From Variovorax paradoxus (GTDB lineage: Bacteria; Pseudomonadota; Gammaproteobacteria; Burkholderiales; Burkholderiaceae_C), in assembly GCA_016806145.1 (NCBI GenBank), contig CP063166.1, forward strand, positions 4,650,001 through 4,714,000: a stretch of DNA of 64,000 bases, in the 5' to 3' direction. Positions 26,019-34,241 of this stretch are shown in pieces; positions within the stretch are counted from its first letter, which is position 1, and the number at the start of each line of letters is the position of its first letter. Position numbers and translations under genes: made by a program. The notes beneath the pieces were generated by a model. The model had not been told where the DNA came from. It was given only the letters and a program-made list of their open reading frames with translations, and made no database searches.

Positions 26019-26921
26019 ATGAACAAGACACTGGACGGCCGCGTGGCCATCGTCACCGGCGCGGGCAGCGGCCTGGGCCGCGCCCATGCGCTGGCGCTCG
26101 CGCGCCACGGTGCGCGCGTGGTGGTCAACGACGTGGCCGGCGCGCACGAAGGATCGCCGGGCCGCGCCGTGGCCGACGAGATCGTGCGCGCGGGCGGCAG
26201 CGCCATCGCGGACGGCGGCGACGTCACCGACTTCGCGGCCATGGAAGCGATGGCCGCGTGCGCCGTCGCCGAATGGGGCCGCATCGACATCCTCGTCAAC
26301 AACGCCGGCGTGCTGCGCGACAGGAGCTTCTCGAAGATGACGCTCGAGGACTTCCGCCGCGTGATGGACGTGCACCTCATGGGCAGCGTGCACGCCGTGA
26401 AGGCCGTGTGGGAGACCATGCGCGCGCAGCGCTACGGCCGCATCGTGATGACCACCTCCTCCTCGGGCCTGTACGGCAACTTCGGCCAGTCGAACTACAG
26501 CGCGGCCAAGATGGCGCTGGTCGGGCTGATGCAGACCCTCGCGCTCGAGGGCGAGCGGCAGGACATCCGCGTGAACTGCCTCGCGCCCACCGCCGCCACC
26601 GCCATGACCGAGGGCGTGCTGCCGCCCGAGGCGCTGGCGCGGCTGCAGCCCGACTACGTGAGCCCCGGGCTGGTCGCGCTGGTGGGCGAGGACGCGCCCA
26701 CGCGCACCATCCTGCTCGCGGGCGCGGGCAGCTTCGAGAGCGCCAACCTCACGATGACGCGCGGCATCTTCATCGACGGCAGCGACTACACCGCGGCCGA
26801 GGTCACGGCGCGCATGGACGAGATCCGCGACCGCACCGACGAGCGCGTGCCGGGCACGGGTTTCGAGCAGTACCAGTGGGAGCTCTCGAAGGCCGGTTTC
26901 GAGGTGCCGCTGCCGCACTGA
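26019..26921 (+). CDS. Short-chain dehydrogenase, 3-hydroxyacyl-CoA dehydrogenase-like
   Basis: A 300-residue SDR resembling the dehydrogenase half of multifunctional beta-oxidation enzymes: VAIVTGAGSGLGRAHAL, then VVVNDVAGAHEGSPGRAVAD, DILVNNAGVLRDRSFSKM and YSAAKMALVGLMQTLALEG. The Asp after VVVN suggests NAD. The C-terminal 70 residues (after FIDGSDYTAAE) are longer than in minimal SDRs. Last gene of the operon; it may reduce or oxidise the acyl intermediate that BKACE produces or consumes. Confidence 0.88.
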   Translation: MNKTLDGRVAIVTGAGSGLGRAHALALARHGARVVVNDVAGAHEGSPGRAVADEIVRAGGSAIADGGDVTDFAAMEAMAACAVAEWGRIDILVNNAGVLRDRSFSKMTLEDFRRVMDVHLMGSVHAVKAVWETMRAQRYGRIVMTTSSSGLYGNFGQSNYSAAKMALVGLMQTLALEGERQDIRVNCLAPTAATAMTEGVLPPEALARLQPDYVSPGLVALVGEDAPTRTILLAGAGSFESANLTMTRGIFIDGSDYTAAEVTARMDEIRDRTDERVPGTGFEQYQWELSKAGFEVPLPH

Positions 26922-27058
26922 AGGCCGCCGCTCAGGGTTTACGCGGCATGGGCCGCGCACACAGGAACGTCGCCTGCGGTGTCCGGCCCGCACATTGGAT
27001 TCGGGACCCGCGCGCGCGAGACTGTGCCGCGTCCCAACACCAACGACATCGGAGACCC

Positions 27059-28846
27059 ATGACATCCAGCCATCGCGACATCGTCCTGGCCGTCGCCGCC
27101 TGCATCGCCGTCAGCGCCACGCTCGTGGGCTGCGGCGGCGGAGGCGGTGGCGGCAACGGCTTCCTGCTGCCCATCGCGGGCAGCCAGCCGCCCTCCCCTC
27201 CACCGCCACCACCGCCGCCCCCGCCACCCGCGCCCCCGCCCTCGAGCGCCGCGCTGAGCTGCGAGCAGTTGCCTGGTTTGAGCGTGCCGGCCGCGGCCAT
27301 CGGCCTGCCGACCTCGGGCGCAACCGTCACGGCCACCAAGACCGTGCCGGCCGCCGGCACCGGCGTGGCCGCGCTGCCCGAGTACTGCGAGGTGTCGGGC
27401 AAGATCTCGCCGGTCGACGCCAGCGCACCCGACATCCGCTTCACCGTGGCCCTGCCCACGAGCTGGAACCGCAAGGTCGTGATGTTCGGCGGCGGCGGCT
27501 TCAACGGCAGCATTCCCAGCGTCAAGGGCAACGTGCCCAACGGCCCGGTCGACCAGCCCGTGCCGCTGGCCCGCGGCTATGCCACCTTCGCGAGCGACTC
27601 TGGCCACCAGGCCAATGCGCTCGGCTCGCAGGACGGCCGCTTCGGCCTCAACGACGAGGCCGTGCGCAACTTCGGCGGCGATGCGCTCAAGAAGACGCAC
27701 GACGCCGCGCTCGCGATCGTCCAGGCACGCTACGCGGCCAGCCCCGCCAAGTCGTACTTCGCGGGCGGCTCCACCGGCGGGCGCGAGGCCGTCACCGCCA
27801 TCCAGCGCTGGCCCGCAGACTGGGACGGCGCCATCGCCTGGTACCCGGCCTGGAACGACGCCGCCGCGCTGCTCGGCGGCCACCGCATGAGCCGCGCGCT
27901 GGCGCAGCCCGGCGCCTATCCCAATGCCGCCAAGCGCGAGCTGCTCTACAACGCCGCCATGGAGACCTGCGACGCGCTCGACGGCGTGGCCGACGGCCTG
28001 ATCAGCAACCAGACCCTGTGCAACGCGCGCTTCGATCCCACCACCGCCATGCTCAAGGGCGCGCCCGTGCGCTGCGCGGGCGGCGCCGACACCGGCAACA
28101 GCTGCCTGTCGGATGCGCAGATCGCGGCCATGAAGAGCATCAACACCGCGACCAACTTCCGCTTCGCGCTGGCCAGCGGCGAGACCCAGTACCCGGGCTA
28201 CAACATCTGGGGCGCCGATCCCGGCATCAGCACCTGGACCTCGCCACTCGAGCCCACCGTGACCTTCCTGGCCTTCGGCAGCGCGCAGCCCACGCGGCCG
28301 ATGCCGGCCAACGCGCCCTACATCAGCGTGCTGACCGACCAGTGGATCAAGTACTCGGTGGCGCGCGACGCGAGTTTCGATTCGCTCTCGCTCGACCCCG
28401 AGGACCCGGGCCCCTGGGCCAGCCGCATCAGCGCGCTGAGCACCCAGCTCGACGCCAGCACCGACATCTCGGCCTTCAAGGCGCGCGGCGGCAAGCTGCT
28501 GCTCGCCCACGGCCTGGCCGACGTGCTCGTGAGCACGCGCGCCACCGAGCAGTACTACCAGCGCCTGCAGTCGCGCTGGGGCCCGTCGGAGGTCGATGGC
28601 TTCGTGCGCTACTACGAGGTCGCGGGCCTGGGCCATGCGGTCAGCAGCGTGTTCAACGCGACCTGGGACTCGCTGACCGCGCTCGAGGGCTGGGTCGAGA
28701 AGGGCACCGCGCCGAGCAACCAGGTCACGACCGACACCGCCGGCGTGCCGGGGCGCACGCGGCCGCTGTGCGACTACCCGAAGTGGCCGCAGTACAAGGG
28801 GTCGGGGGACGTCAATCTGGCGGGGTCGTTCCAGTGCGTGAATTGA
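27059..28846 (+). CDS. Tannase/feruloyl esterase-family lipoprotein lacking the usual disulfide pair
   Basis: A 595-residue lipoprotein. The lipobox is LVGC, followed by seven or more Gly, then a Pro-rich linker (two long Pro runs), then the esterase domain from about residue 75. The nucleophile Ser238 is in YFAGGSTGGREA, Asp488 in AHGLADVLVS and His526 in GLGHAVSS, which match the Ser-Asp-His triad. In the family the residue before Ser and the one after His are normally Cys (CS-D-HC); here they are Gly and Ala. The domain contains other cysteines (for example near CDALDGVADG). Likely anchored in the outer membrane and acting on aromatic esters; substrate unknown. Confidence 0.85.
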   Translation: MTSSHRDIVLAVAACIAVSATLVGCGGGGGGGNGFLLPIAGSQPPSPPPPPPPPPPPAPPPSSAALSCEQLPGLSVPAAAIGLPTSGATVTATKTVPAAGTGVAALPEYCEVSGKISPVDASAPDIRFTVALPTSWNRKVVMFGGGGFNGSIPSVKGNVPNGPVDQPVPLARGYATFASDSGHQANALGSQDGRFGLNDEAVRNFGGDALKKTHDAALAIVQARYAASPAKSYFAGGSTGGREAVTAIQRWPADWDGAIAWYPAWNDAAALLGGHRMSRALAQPGAYPNAAKRELLYNAAMETCDALDGVADGLISNQTLCNARFDPTTAMLKGAPVRCAGGADTGNSCLSDAQIAAMKSINTATNFRFALASGETQYPGYNIWGADPGISTWTSPLEPTVTFLAFGSAQPTRPMPANAPYISVLTDQWIKYSVARDASFDSLSLDPEDPGPWASRISALSTQLDASTDISAFKARGGKLLLAHGLADVLVSTRATEQYYQRLQSRWGPSEVDGFVRYYEVAGLGHAVSSVFNATWDSLTALEGWVEKGTAPSNQVTTDTAGVPGRTRPLCDYPKWPQYKGSGDVNLAGSFQCVN

Positions 28847-28867
28847 GGCGCTGAGACTCTCCAAAAG

Positions 28868-28893
28868 GAAATGGCCCGATGTCGGGCCATTTC
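28868..28893. terminator. Bidirectional intrinsic terminator
   Basis: An 11-bp perfect stem, GAAATGGCCCG / CGGGCCATTTC, with an ATGT loop, flanked by an A-rich tract on the left (serving the leftward lipoprotein gene, which ends at 28916) and T residues on the right (serving the rightward esterase gene, which ends at 28846). Confidence 0.75.
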
Positions 28894-28915
28894 TGCGTGG
28901 AAGCGGTGGTCGGCT

Positions 28916-29995
28916 TCAGTAGATGCTCATGATCGAGAACGCATACAGGTCGCCGCAAAGAACGCCCTGGCATTGCGCGGAAGCCGAGTAGATGACCTTC
29001 TGCACCGGCTCCGACGAACCCGGGCCCGTGACCCTGTCGGTCCCCGAGGCGTAGTTGTCGACGAAGAAAGCCCTGCCGCGGCTCGCGTTGTCCTTCAACT
29101 GGGCCAGGAATGCCGACGCATCGACGGGGCGATCGACGATCCAGTAGGTGAATTTCGGCGTCTGCGCCTTGTCCTTCACGTAGAAGGCCTTCGTCTCGCC
29201 GCTCTTCAGGAAGACGATGAAGTTGAGCCTGAATCCCTTGGCGCCCTGGGCATTCAGCTGCGCGATGAAGTCGGCGTCCTTTCCGGCCCCCGGCAACATC
29301 TCGTACTGGAAGACTCCGTTCCCGGCATTCTCATAGACGCTCTGGATGTTGAAACGGCCGTCCGGCAACGATGCGAAAAGCTTTTCCCCGATGTATCGAC
29401 TGCCTTGCGCACCCTTCGCATTGAGCTGCGCCAGGAAGCCGTCCAGGCTCACCGGATCGTTGTTGGGGTCGGTATTGAAACTGTTCCTGCGCAAGCTCGT
29501 TTCCAGCGTGTAGCTGTACCAGGCACTCACCGCGCTGTTGCGCAGCAATGTTCCGTCGTTGAGCAGCCTGAAGCCATGGGCGCCCCTGGCATTGATCTGC
29601 GTGAGGTAGTCCGCCTGCGACAGCCCCACATCCAGGAATTCGTAGATGTACTTGTCGGTCGCCTTGGTGTCCTTCGACAGCACATGCCTCGGGTCGTTCT
29701 TGAAGTTGGGCGAGGTGACCCAGCGGAATCCCTTGCCTCCTTCCGCATTCAGCGCAGCGAGCAGCTTCACCGGATCGAATTCGTTGGTCAGCAGCTCGAA
29801 GTCCAGCGACAGGGCGGGCAGGACGGGATCCTGCGGCACCGGGTCCGGATTGGCTGCAGGCGGCGGCGTGCTCGGCGTGATCGCAATGGGCGCGATCGGG
29901 AAACCGCCGCCGCCTCCACCACCGCCGCCGCCGCCACATGCGGTCAGCGTGGCGAGCAGCGCGATGCCGAGCGCGCTATATGTGTTGTTCCTCAT
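28916..29995 (-). CDS. Poly-Gly lipoprotein with tandem L-x-x-L-N-A-x-G-x-x-G-F-R repeats
   Basis: A 359-residue lipoprotein. Lipobox LTAC, then eleven Gly, then a Pro-rich linker. The mature part is built of at least five repeats of roughly 45-50 residues, each with the same core: LLAALNAEGGKGFRWV, YLTQINARGAHGFRLL, FLAQLNAKGAQGSRYI, FIAQLNAQGAKGFRLN and the weaker FLAQLKDNASRGRAFF. Each core is followed by a strand-rich stretch with YIYEFLDVG or similar. The pattern recalls short alpha/beta repeats of the DUF4177 type, but I cannot name a family. The ATG at 29995 has GAGGAGAAGAGG upstream. It is convergent with the esterase gene and 34 bases after the next lipoprotein gene. Confidence 0.8.
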   Translation of the reverse strand: MRNNTYSALGIALLATLTACGGGGGGGGGGGFPIAPIAITPSTPPPAANPDPVPQDPVLPALSLDFELLTNEFDPVKLLAALNAEGGKGFRWVTSPNFKNDPRHVLSKDTKATDKYIYEFLDVGLSQADYLTQINARGAHGFRLLNDGTLLRNSAVSAWYSYTLETSLRRNSFNTDPNNDPVSLDGFLAQLNAKGAQGSRYIGEKLFASLPDGRFNIQSVYENAGNGVFQYEMLPGAGKDADFIAQLNAQGAKGFRLNFIVFLKSGETKAFYVKDKAQTPKFTYWIVDRPVDASAFLAQLKDNASRGRAFFVDNYASGTDRVTGPGSSEPVQKVIYSASAQCQGVLCGDLYAFSIMSIY

Positions 29996-30029
29996 CCTCT
30001 TCTCCTCTTGGTTTGTTTTGCGACCTGCC

Positions 30030-31775
30030 TTACTTGAACCGCGCCGCGAAGATGGGCCCGCTGCTGCGGGACGGTTCAGGCTCCGTCCAGGTCGCCGCAA
30101 TGGAGCCATCCGCCTGCACATCCAGCAAGGCGCCGGCCGCTGCCGCGGCCCCCGCGGCGCCCACGCGAACGGGGGTGCGCCATCCTTCACCGGCCACGTA
30201 GCGCCGGGCGAACGTGCCCTCGTCTGCTCCGCCATTGCCCGATTTGTAGGCGCTCCACAGCACCATCAAGTTGCCGTTGCGGTCCGCCACTAGGCTGGGA
30301 ATCCGATTCTGGAGATAGTTGCCATTCGCCGTAATGACGGTCGAGCCCGTCTCCCAGCCCGCGCCCGGGATGTACCGGCGATAGACGAGGTCGCTACGGT
30401 AGTTGGCAACGTCTTGCTTCTCCCAGATGGCATGGAAGTTCCCAGCGCCATCGACTGCCAGCACCTGATTCATGGCATTGCTCGCATCGTCGTTTTCGAG
30501 CAGGGCCGGCGCGCTCCAATTGCCGCCCGGCGTTGCAAGAGCGCTCCACCACAGGTCGAAGCGATACGACGTACCCGAGAAAACAAAGGTGTTCCACAGC
30601 GCCATCACCCGACCCGAGCCCGACACGGCGAGCCTCGGGGCGTACGGCTCACCCAGGCGAGCGGCGCCCAGCGACACCGCGGGCTGCCAGCCGCTGCCCG
30701 CCTGATAGCGCGCGACCCAGACCGGTGCGTCACTGGATCGCTGTACCCACAGCACGTAGGCGTTGCCCGCGGCATCCACGGCCACCTGCGGCTGATCGGC
30801 CTGGTCGTAGGTACCGATATTGGCCGAGCTGCCCAGACGGACCGGCGCCTGCCAACCGCCGGCCGGCGTGAAGCGGGAGCCCCAGATATCCGAATTGCCG
30901 TTCTGCGCTTCGCGCTTGCTCCAGACGGCAAAGGCATTGCCGTCGGCGTCGAGCGCGAGCGACGCGGCGGAAGTCGGGCTGACCGTACGGTCCAGGCGTG
31001 TCGGTGCTTGCCAGCCGGTCCCCTTGACGAAGCGCGACGACCACACTTCAGTGCCCGTGTTGTCCAACTGCAGCCAGATGACCAGGCCATTGCCTTGGCG
31101 GTCCAAGCGGATCTGCGGGACCAGGGCCTGGTATTTTCCTGGCGTGCTCAACCGGCTGGCGGCACCCCAATCACCGCTCGCGCTCTGCGCCGCGGCGCGA
31201 ATCTGGAACACGCCGTCAACCAGGCTCGCCCAGACGGCAATCATGTTTCCTTGGTCGTCCAGCGCCCCGACGACATTGCCCGGGTTGTCCATCGCGGACT
31301 CGATCTGGTGCGGGGCTTCCCAATTCCCATCGGCCGTGCGGAACGACCAGGACTTCTCCGCGGCCAGGCTGTTGCCCGCCAGATCCTTGAGGCCGGTCCC
31401 CGCCGTCACGGTGTAATTGGCCAGCAGATCCAGCGCCTTCGTCGGCGCGAAGGAAATCTTGTATTTCGCTGCGTCGTAATTCAACGAGCCCGGAACTGCA
31501 ACCCCCATACGGGTCATGCGCAGATTGCTGTCGGTCACCGTCGTTGCGAGCAATGCTTCGCTCGAGGTGGCCGAGATCTCGGTGTTGCGAGGGACGTCGG
31601 TGCTGGTCGTGGGATTGAAGGCCACGACGCTCGGTGGCGTCGTGTCGGCCGCGGGAGCCGGCGCGGGTGCAGGTGCCGGGAATGGCGGGAAGGCCCCACC
31701 GCCGCCACTACCACCACCGCCGCAGGCTGAAAGCAATGTCGCCACGCAGGCGATGGCCAATGTCTTTTTCAACAC
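30030..31775 (-). CDS. Poly-Gly lipoprotein with Ig-like and beta-propeller-like repeats
   Basis: A 581-residue lipoprotein. Lipobox LLSAC, a Gly/Ser/Gly run, a Pro/Ala linker, then a bacterial Ig-like (Big_5/SbsA-like) domain with PPSVVAFNPTTSTDVPRNT and YTVTAGTGLKDLAGN (about residues 45-145). The rest is built from repeats with the core W-x-x-P-x-x-L and G-N-A-x-x-x-W, such as WGSRFTPAGGWQAPVRL and AGNAYVLWVQRSSDAPV, typical of beta-propeller or Kelch-like blades (six to eight copies). The start is GTG at 31775, five bases after AGGAG; an earlier GTG at 31781 would abut the ribosome site. Surface role likely, ligand unknown. Confidence 0.8.
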   Translation of the reverse strand: MLKKTLAIACVATLLSACGGGGSGGGGAFPPFPAPAPAPAPAADTTPPSVVAFNPTTSTDVPRNTEISATSSEALLATTVTDSNLRMTRMGVAVPGSLNYDAAKYKISFAPTKALDLLANYTVTAGTGLKDLAGNSLAAEKSWSFRTADGNWEAPHQIESAMDNPGNVVGALDDQGNMIAVWASLVDGVFQIRAAAQSASGDWGAASRLSTPGKYQALVPQIRLDRQGNGLVIWLQLDNTGTEVWSSRFVKGTGWQAPTRLDRTVSPTSAASLALDADGNAFAVWSKREAQNGNSDIWGSRFTPAGGWQAPVRLGSSANIGTYDQADQPQVAVDAAGNAYVLWVQRSSDAPVWVARYQAGSGWQPAVSLGAARLGEPYAPRLAVSGSGRVMALWNTFVFSGTSYRFDLWWSALATPGGNWSAPALLENDDASNAMNQVLAVDGAGNFHAIWEKQDVANYRSDLVYRRYIPGAGWETGSTVITANGNYLQNRIPSLVADRNGNLMVLWSAYKSGNGGADEGTFARRYVAGEGWRTPVRVGAAGAAAAAGALLDVQADGSIAATWTEPEPSRSSGPIFAARFK

Positions 31776-31990
31776 GATCACTCCTCTTTTTAATTAGAAA
31801 AAAGCGCCTCCCTCTCCGGAGCGCGAGGAGATGTTAATCGTGCAACCCCATGCAATTAAACCGATGTGTGCGAGTCACGCAATTTTTCTTGGCCATTGCA
31901 AGACATGTGTTTGCAATAAGCAACCAAACGAGGTCGGTCGGCAACCCCGGTTTGACATCGCTCGACCAGCGACGTCTTTCAATTGGCGGC
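31776..31990. other. AT-richer intergenic region upstream of the propeller lipoprotein
   Basis: This 215-base gap is clearly lower in GC than the window. It holds the leftward promoter and ribosome site of the lipoprotein and the end of tag. I see no further gene and no strong hairpin. Confidence 0.6.
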
Positions 31991-32641
31991 TCAGCCCGGC
32001 CGCACGAAGCGCTCGCGCGCCGCTTCCACCTCAGCGTGGCAGGCACAGCCCTCGAGGTGGTCGTTGACCAGCCCCATCGCCTGCATGAACGCATAGAGCG
32101 TGGTCGGACCGACATAGGTCCAGCCGCGCCGCTTCAATTCCTTCGACATGCGTTCCGACGCCGGCGTGGTCGGGTTGGCGCGGTAGTAGGCGATGTCGAC
32201 CACGGCCGGCCGGTCCTTCGGCGCGGGCTCGAAGCGCCAGAGCCAGGCGCCCAGCGAGCCCGCCTCGGCGATCAATTCCTTCGCCCGCTTCGCGTTGTTG
32301 ATCGCCGAGACGATCTTCGCGCGGTTGCGCACGATGCCGGCATCGGCCATCAGCCGCTCGATGTCCTTCTCGCCGAAGCCCGCCACCTTGTCGATCTCGA
32401 AGTTGGCGAAGGCCGCGCGGAAGGCCTCGCGCTTGCGCAGGATGGTGATCCAGGCCATGCCCGACTGGAAGCCCTCGAGGCAGATCTTCTCGAACAGGGC
32501 GCGGTCGTCGCCGACCGGGCGGCCCCACTCGTTGGCGTGGTAGTCGGGCATCTGCGGGTGCCAGGCGCAATGGCGCTGGCCGTCGGCGGACTGGATCAGG
32601 CCGTCGTCGGCGGCGGGGGAGGCATCGGGTGCGAGGTCCAT
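31991..32641 (-). CDS. tag: DNA-3-methyladenine glycosylase I
   Basis: A 216-residue base-excision enzyme that removes 3-methyladenine. It has the Zn-binding N-terminal region (QRHCAWHPQMPDYHANEWG with Cys and His, C-terminal His/Cys in GCACHAEVE), the LFEKICLEGFQSGMAWITI helix and the catalytic-pocket PTTPASERMSKELKRRGW. Length and motifs match Tag proteins; a short N-terminal Asp/Ala extension is not conserved. Confidence 0.93.
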   Translation of the reverse strand: MDLAPDASPAADDGLIQSADGQRHCAWHPQMPDYHANEWGRPVGDDRALFEKICLEGFQSGMAWITILRKREAFRAAFANFEIDKVAGFGEKDIERLMADAGIVRNRAKIVSAINNAKRAKELIAEAGSLGAWLWRFEPAPKDRPAVVDIAYYRANPTTPASERMSKELKRRGWTYVGPTTLYAFMQAMGLVNDHLEGCACHAEVEAARERFVRPG

Positions 32642-32696
32642 GGAGGGGGCATTCTCGCGAAGCGCGCTCGCGCGTGCCTCGCCGGTTTCGGTCCTT

Positions 32697-32966
32697 CTAT
32701 TGGCGCCGACTTGCGCGCAACAGTTCGATCACGTCGCGTGACAGGTCGGCCGCGAGCCACAGCATGCGTTCGCGCTGGGTCTCGCCAGCCTCCTCGAACC
32801 AGCCGTTGCCCTTGCCATGGCAGCAGCTCAGCAGCGAATCGAGCTGGGTCAGCTTGGCATTGAAGAGGTCCCAGGCGTCGTCGGGGTCCATGCGCCTGAA
32901 GGGCTGGCTCGACGTTCGAGGGGGCGATGTGGGCGTGGGACGCCCGGCCATAATGCTTTTAGCCAT
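32697..32966 (-). CDS. Small protein of unknown function
   Basis: About 89 residues. The C-terminal 64 (from MDPDDAWDLFNAKLTQLDSL) look folded and helical, with an odd Cys-Cys-His at LLSCCHGKGNGW; the N-terminal part (MAKSIMAGRPTPTSPPRT) is Pro/Thr-rich and probably disordered. The start is uncertain: ATG at 32966, ATG at 32951, ATG at 32891 and GTG at 32996 are all in frame, and no ribosome site decides. It follows on the minus strand a GC-rich hairpin at 33009-33040. I do not recognise a family. Confidence 0.55.
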   Translation of the reverse strand: MAKSIMAGRPTPTSPPRTSSQPFRRMDPDDAWDLFNAKLTQLDSLLSCCHGKGNGWFEEAGETQRERMLWLAADLSRDVIELLRASRRQ

Positions 32967-33416
32967 TTGTTGTGCGTTCTTTCGAAAGTTGGGCACTTCA
33001 CTTGGTTAGACGGCCGGGGTGTTTGCGCATCCCGGCCGTCGCCTTTTGTGCCTCTCGTTCGTGACGATGCGCGAAGCATCGGCACCCGCCGAGCGGCAAG
33101 GCGGTCATGTCGTCGGAGATCTCCTTTCGCGGGATTCGTCGGGCGCACGGGCGGGGTGCCGGGCCGACGGGGCATTCACTGTAGAGAAGCGAAGCCGCGA
33201 AAGAGAAAAGAATCTGTAGAGAAATTCTCGAAACGGCGAGGTATCTGCCGCGCGCTCCTGCGGGGACACAGAGCGATGACTTTCGGGCTCGCATCGGGGC
33301 CGCGCACGGGCAGATCGCCGACGGCGTGTTCGTGCTTCAAGGCCCGCGATGGCAACCTGCCGATGGTGGCGGGCGCACCGCCTGGATGAAACGGCCGGCT
33401 CGAGCGGCCGCCCTCC
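32967..33416. other. 450-bp region without a confident gene, with a hairpin
   Basis: Contains a 10-bp perfect stem (33009-33018 GACGGCCGGG and 33031-33040 CCCGGCCGTC, 12-base loop). On the + strand it is followed by GCCTTTTG, a weak terminator tail; on the minus strand it lies in the leader of the small gene. Right of it, CTGTAGAGAA occurs twice (near 33179 and 33216). Reading frames present are short and lack a ribosome site. I see no RNA gene of a known family. Confidence 0.5.
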
Positions 33417-34214
33417 TCACTCGTTGCCGAACACCGGCTTGCGCTTCTCGATGAACGCCCGCACCGCCTCGCGGTGATCGCTCGTCATGTGCGCAATGGC
33501 CTGATACCCCGCCGACATCTCGAGCAGCGATTCGAGCGTGCTGCGCTCGCCCTCGCGCAGCAGCCGCTTGGTCATGCGCAGCACGCCGCCGGGGTTGGCG
33601 GCCACGCGCGCGGCGAGCTTGAGGCTCTCCTCCATCAGCCGCTCGTGCGGCACCACGCGCGAGACCAGGCCGCAGGCCAGCGCTTCCTGCGCGTCGAGGG
33701 CATCGCCGGTGAAGGCCATCTCCGAGGCCTTCGACATGCCGACCACGCGCGGCAGCAGCCAGGCGCCGCCGTCGCCCGGCACGATGCCCACCTTGACGAA
33801 GCTCTCGGCGAAGGTGGCCTTCTCGGAGGCGATGCGCATGTCGCACATGCAGCTGAGGTCGAGGCCGGCGCCGACCGCGGGACCGTTGACGGCGGCGATC
33901 ACGGGCACGTCGAGGTTGTAGAGCGCCTTGGGCAGGCGCTGGATGCCGTTGCGGTACTCCTCGCGGATGACCTCGGGCGAGAGGCCCTCCTTCTCGTAGC
34001 GCTGCATGTCCTTGACGTTGCCGCCCGAGCTGAACACGGGGTCGGCGCCGGTCAGCACGACGACGCGGATGCCGCGGTCGCGCGTGACCTGCGCGCAGGC
34101 CTGCACGATCTCCTCGACCGCGCTGTTGCCGGTGAGCGCGTTGCGCGTCTGCGGCTGGCTCATGGTGAGCACGAGGATGGCGCCGTCGCGCTCGGATTGG
34201 AGGAAGCTGTCCAT
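33417..34214 (-). CDS. Enoyl-CoA hydratase/isomerase (crotonase) family protein
   Basis: A 265-residue crotonase. The oxyanion-hole block is FSSGGNVKDMQ and the acyl pocket is PAVGAGLDLSCMCDMRIASE, with VGIVPGDGGAWLLPRVVG further on. By alignment with rat hydratase the first catalytic Glu (E144) is replaced by Phe here (ESFVKVG), while the second (E164) is present in KASEMAFTGD. PGDGGAW in place of PGAGGTQ marks a subgroup whose reaction is uncertain. Last gene of the leftward operon 33417-41542; ATG at 34214 has GGAG upstream. Confidence 0.88.
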   Translation of the reverse strand: MDSFLQSERDGAILVLTMSQPQTRNALTGNSAVEEIVQACAQVTRDRGIRVVVLTGADPVFSSGGNVKDMQRYEKEGLSPEVIREEYRNGIQRLPKALYNLDVPVIAAVNGPAVGAGLDLSCMCDMRIASEKATFAESFVKVGIVPGDGGAWLLPRVVGMSKASEMAFTGDALDAQEALACGLVSRVVPHERLMEESLKLAARVAANPGGVLRMTKRLLREGERSTLESLLEMSAGYQAIAHMTSDHREAVRAFIEKRKPVFGNE

Positions 34215-34241
34215 GGGGTGATGTCTCCGGAGTGAGGGCGG

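Noticed and set aside
27111..27323. Possible simple-sequence expansion in the esterase gene (Gly and Pro codon runs)
   Set aside because: Gly run and Pro linker are normal for lipoproteins of this family group and lie in the right frame; not a repeat element.
29900..29945. Poly-Gly codon stretch as a sequencing artefact
   Set aside because: Frame is preserved on both sides and the same Gly tract appears in two neighbouring lipoproteins.
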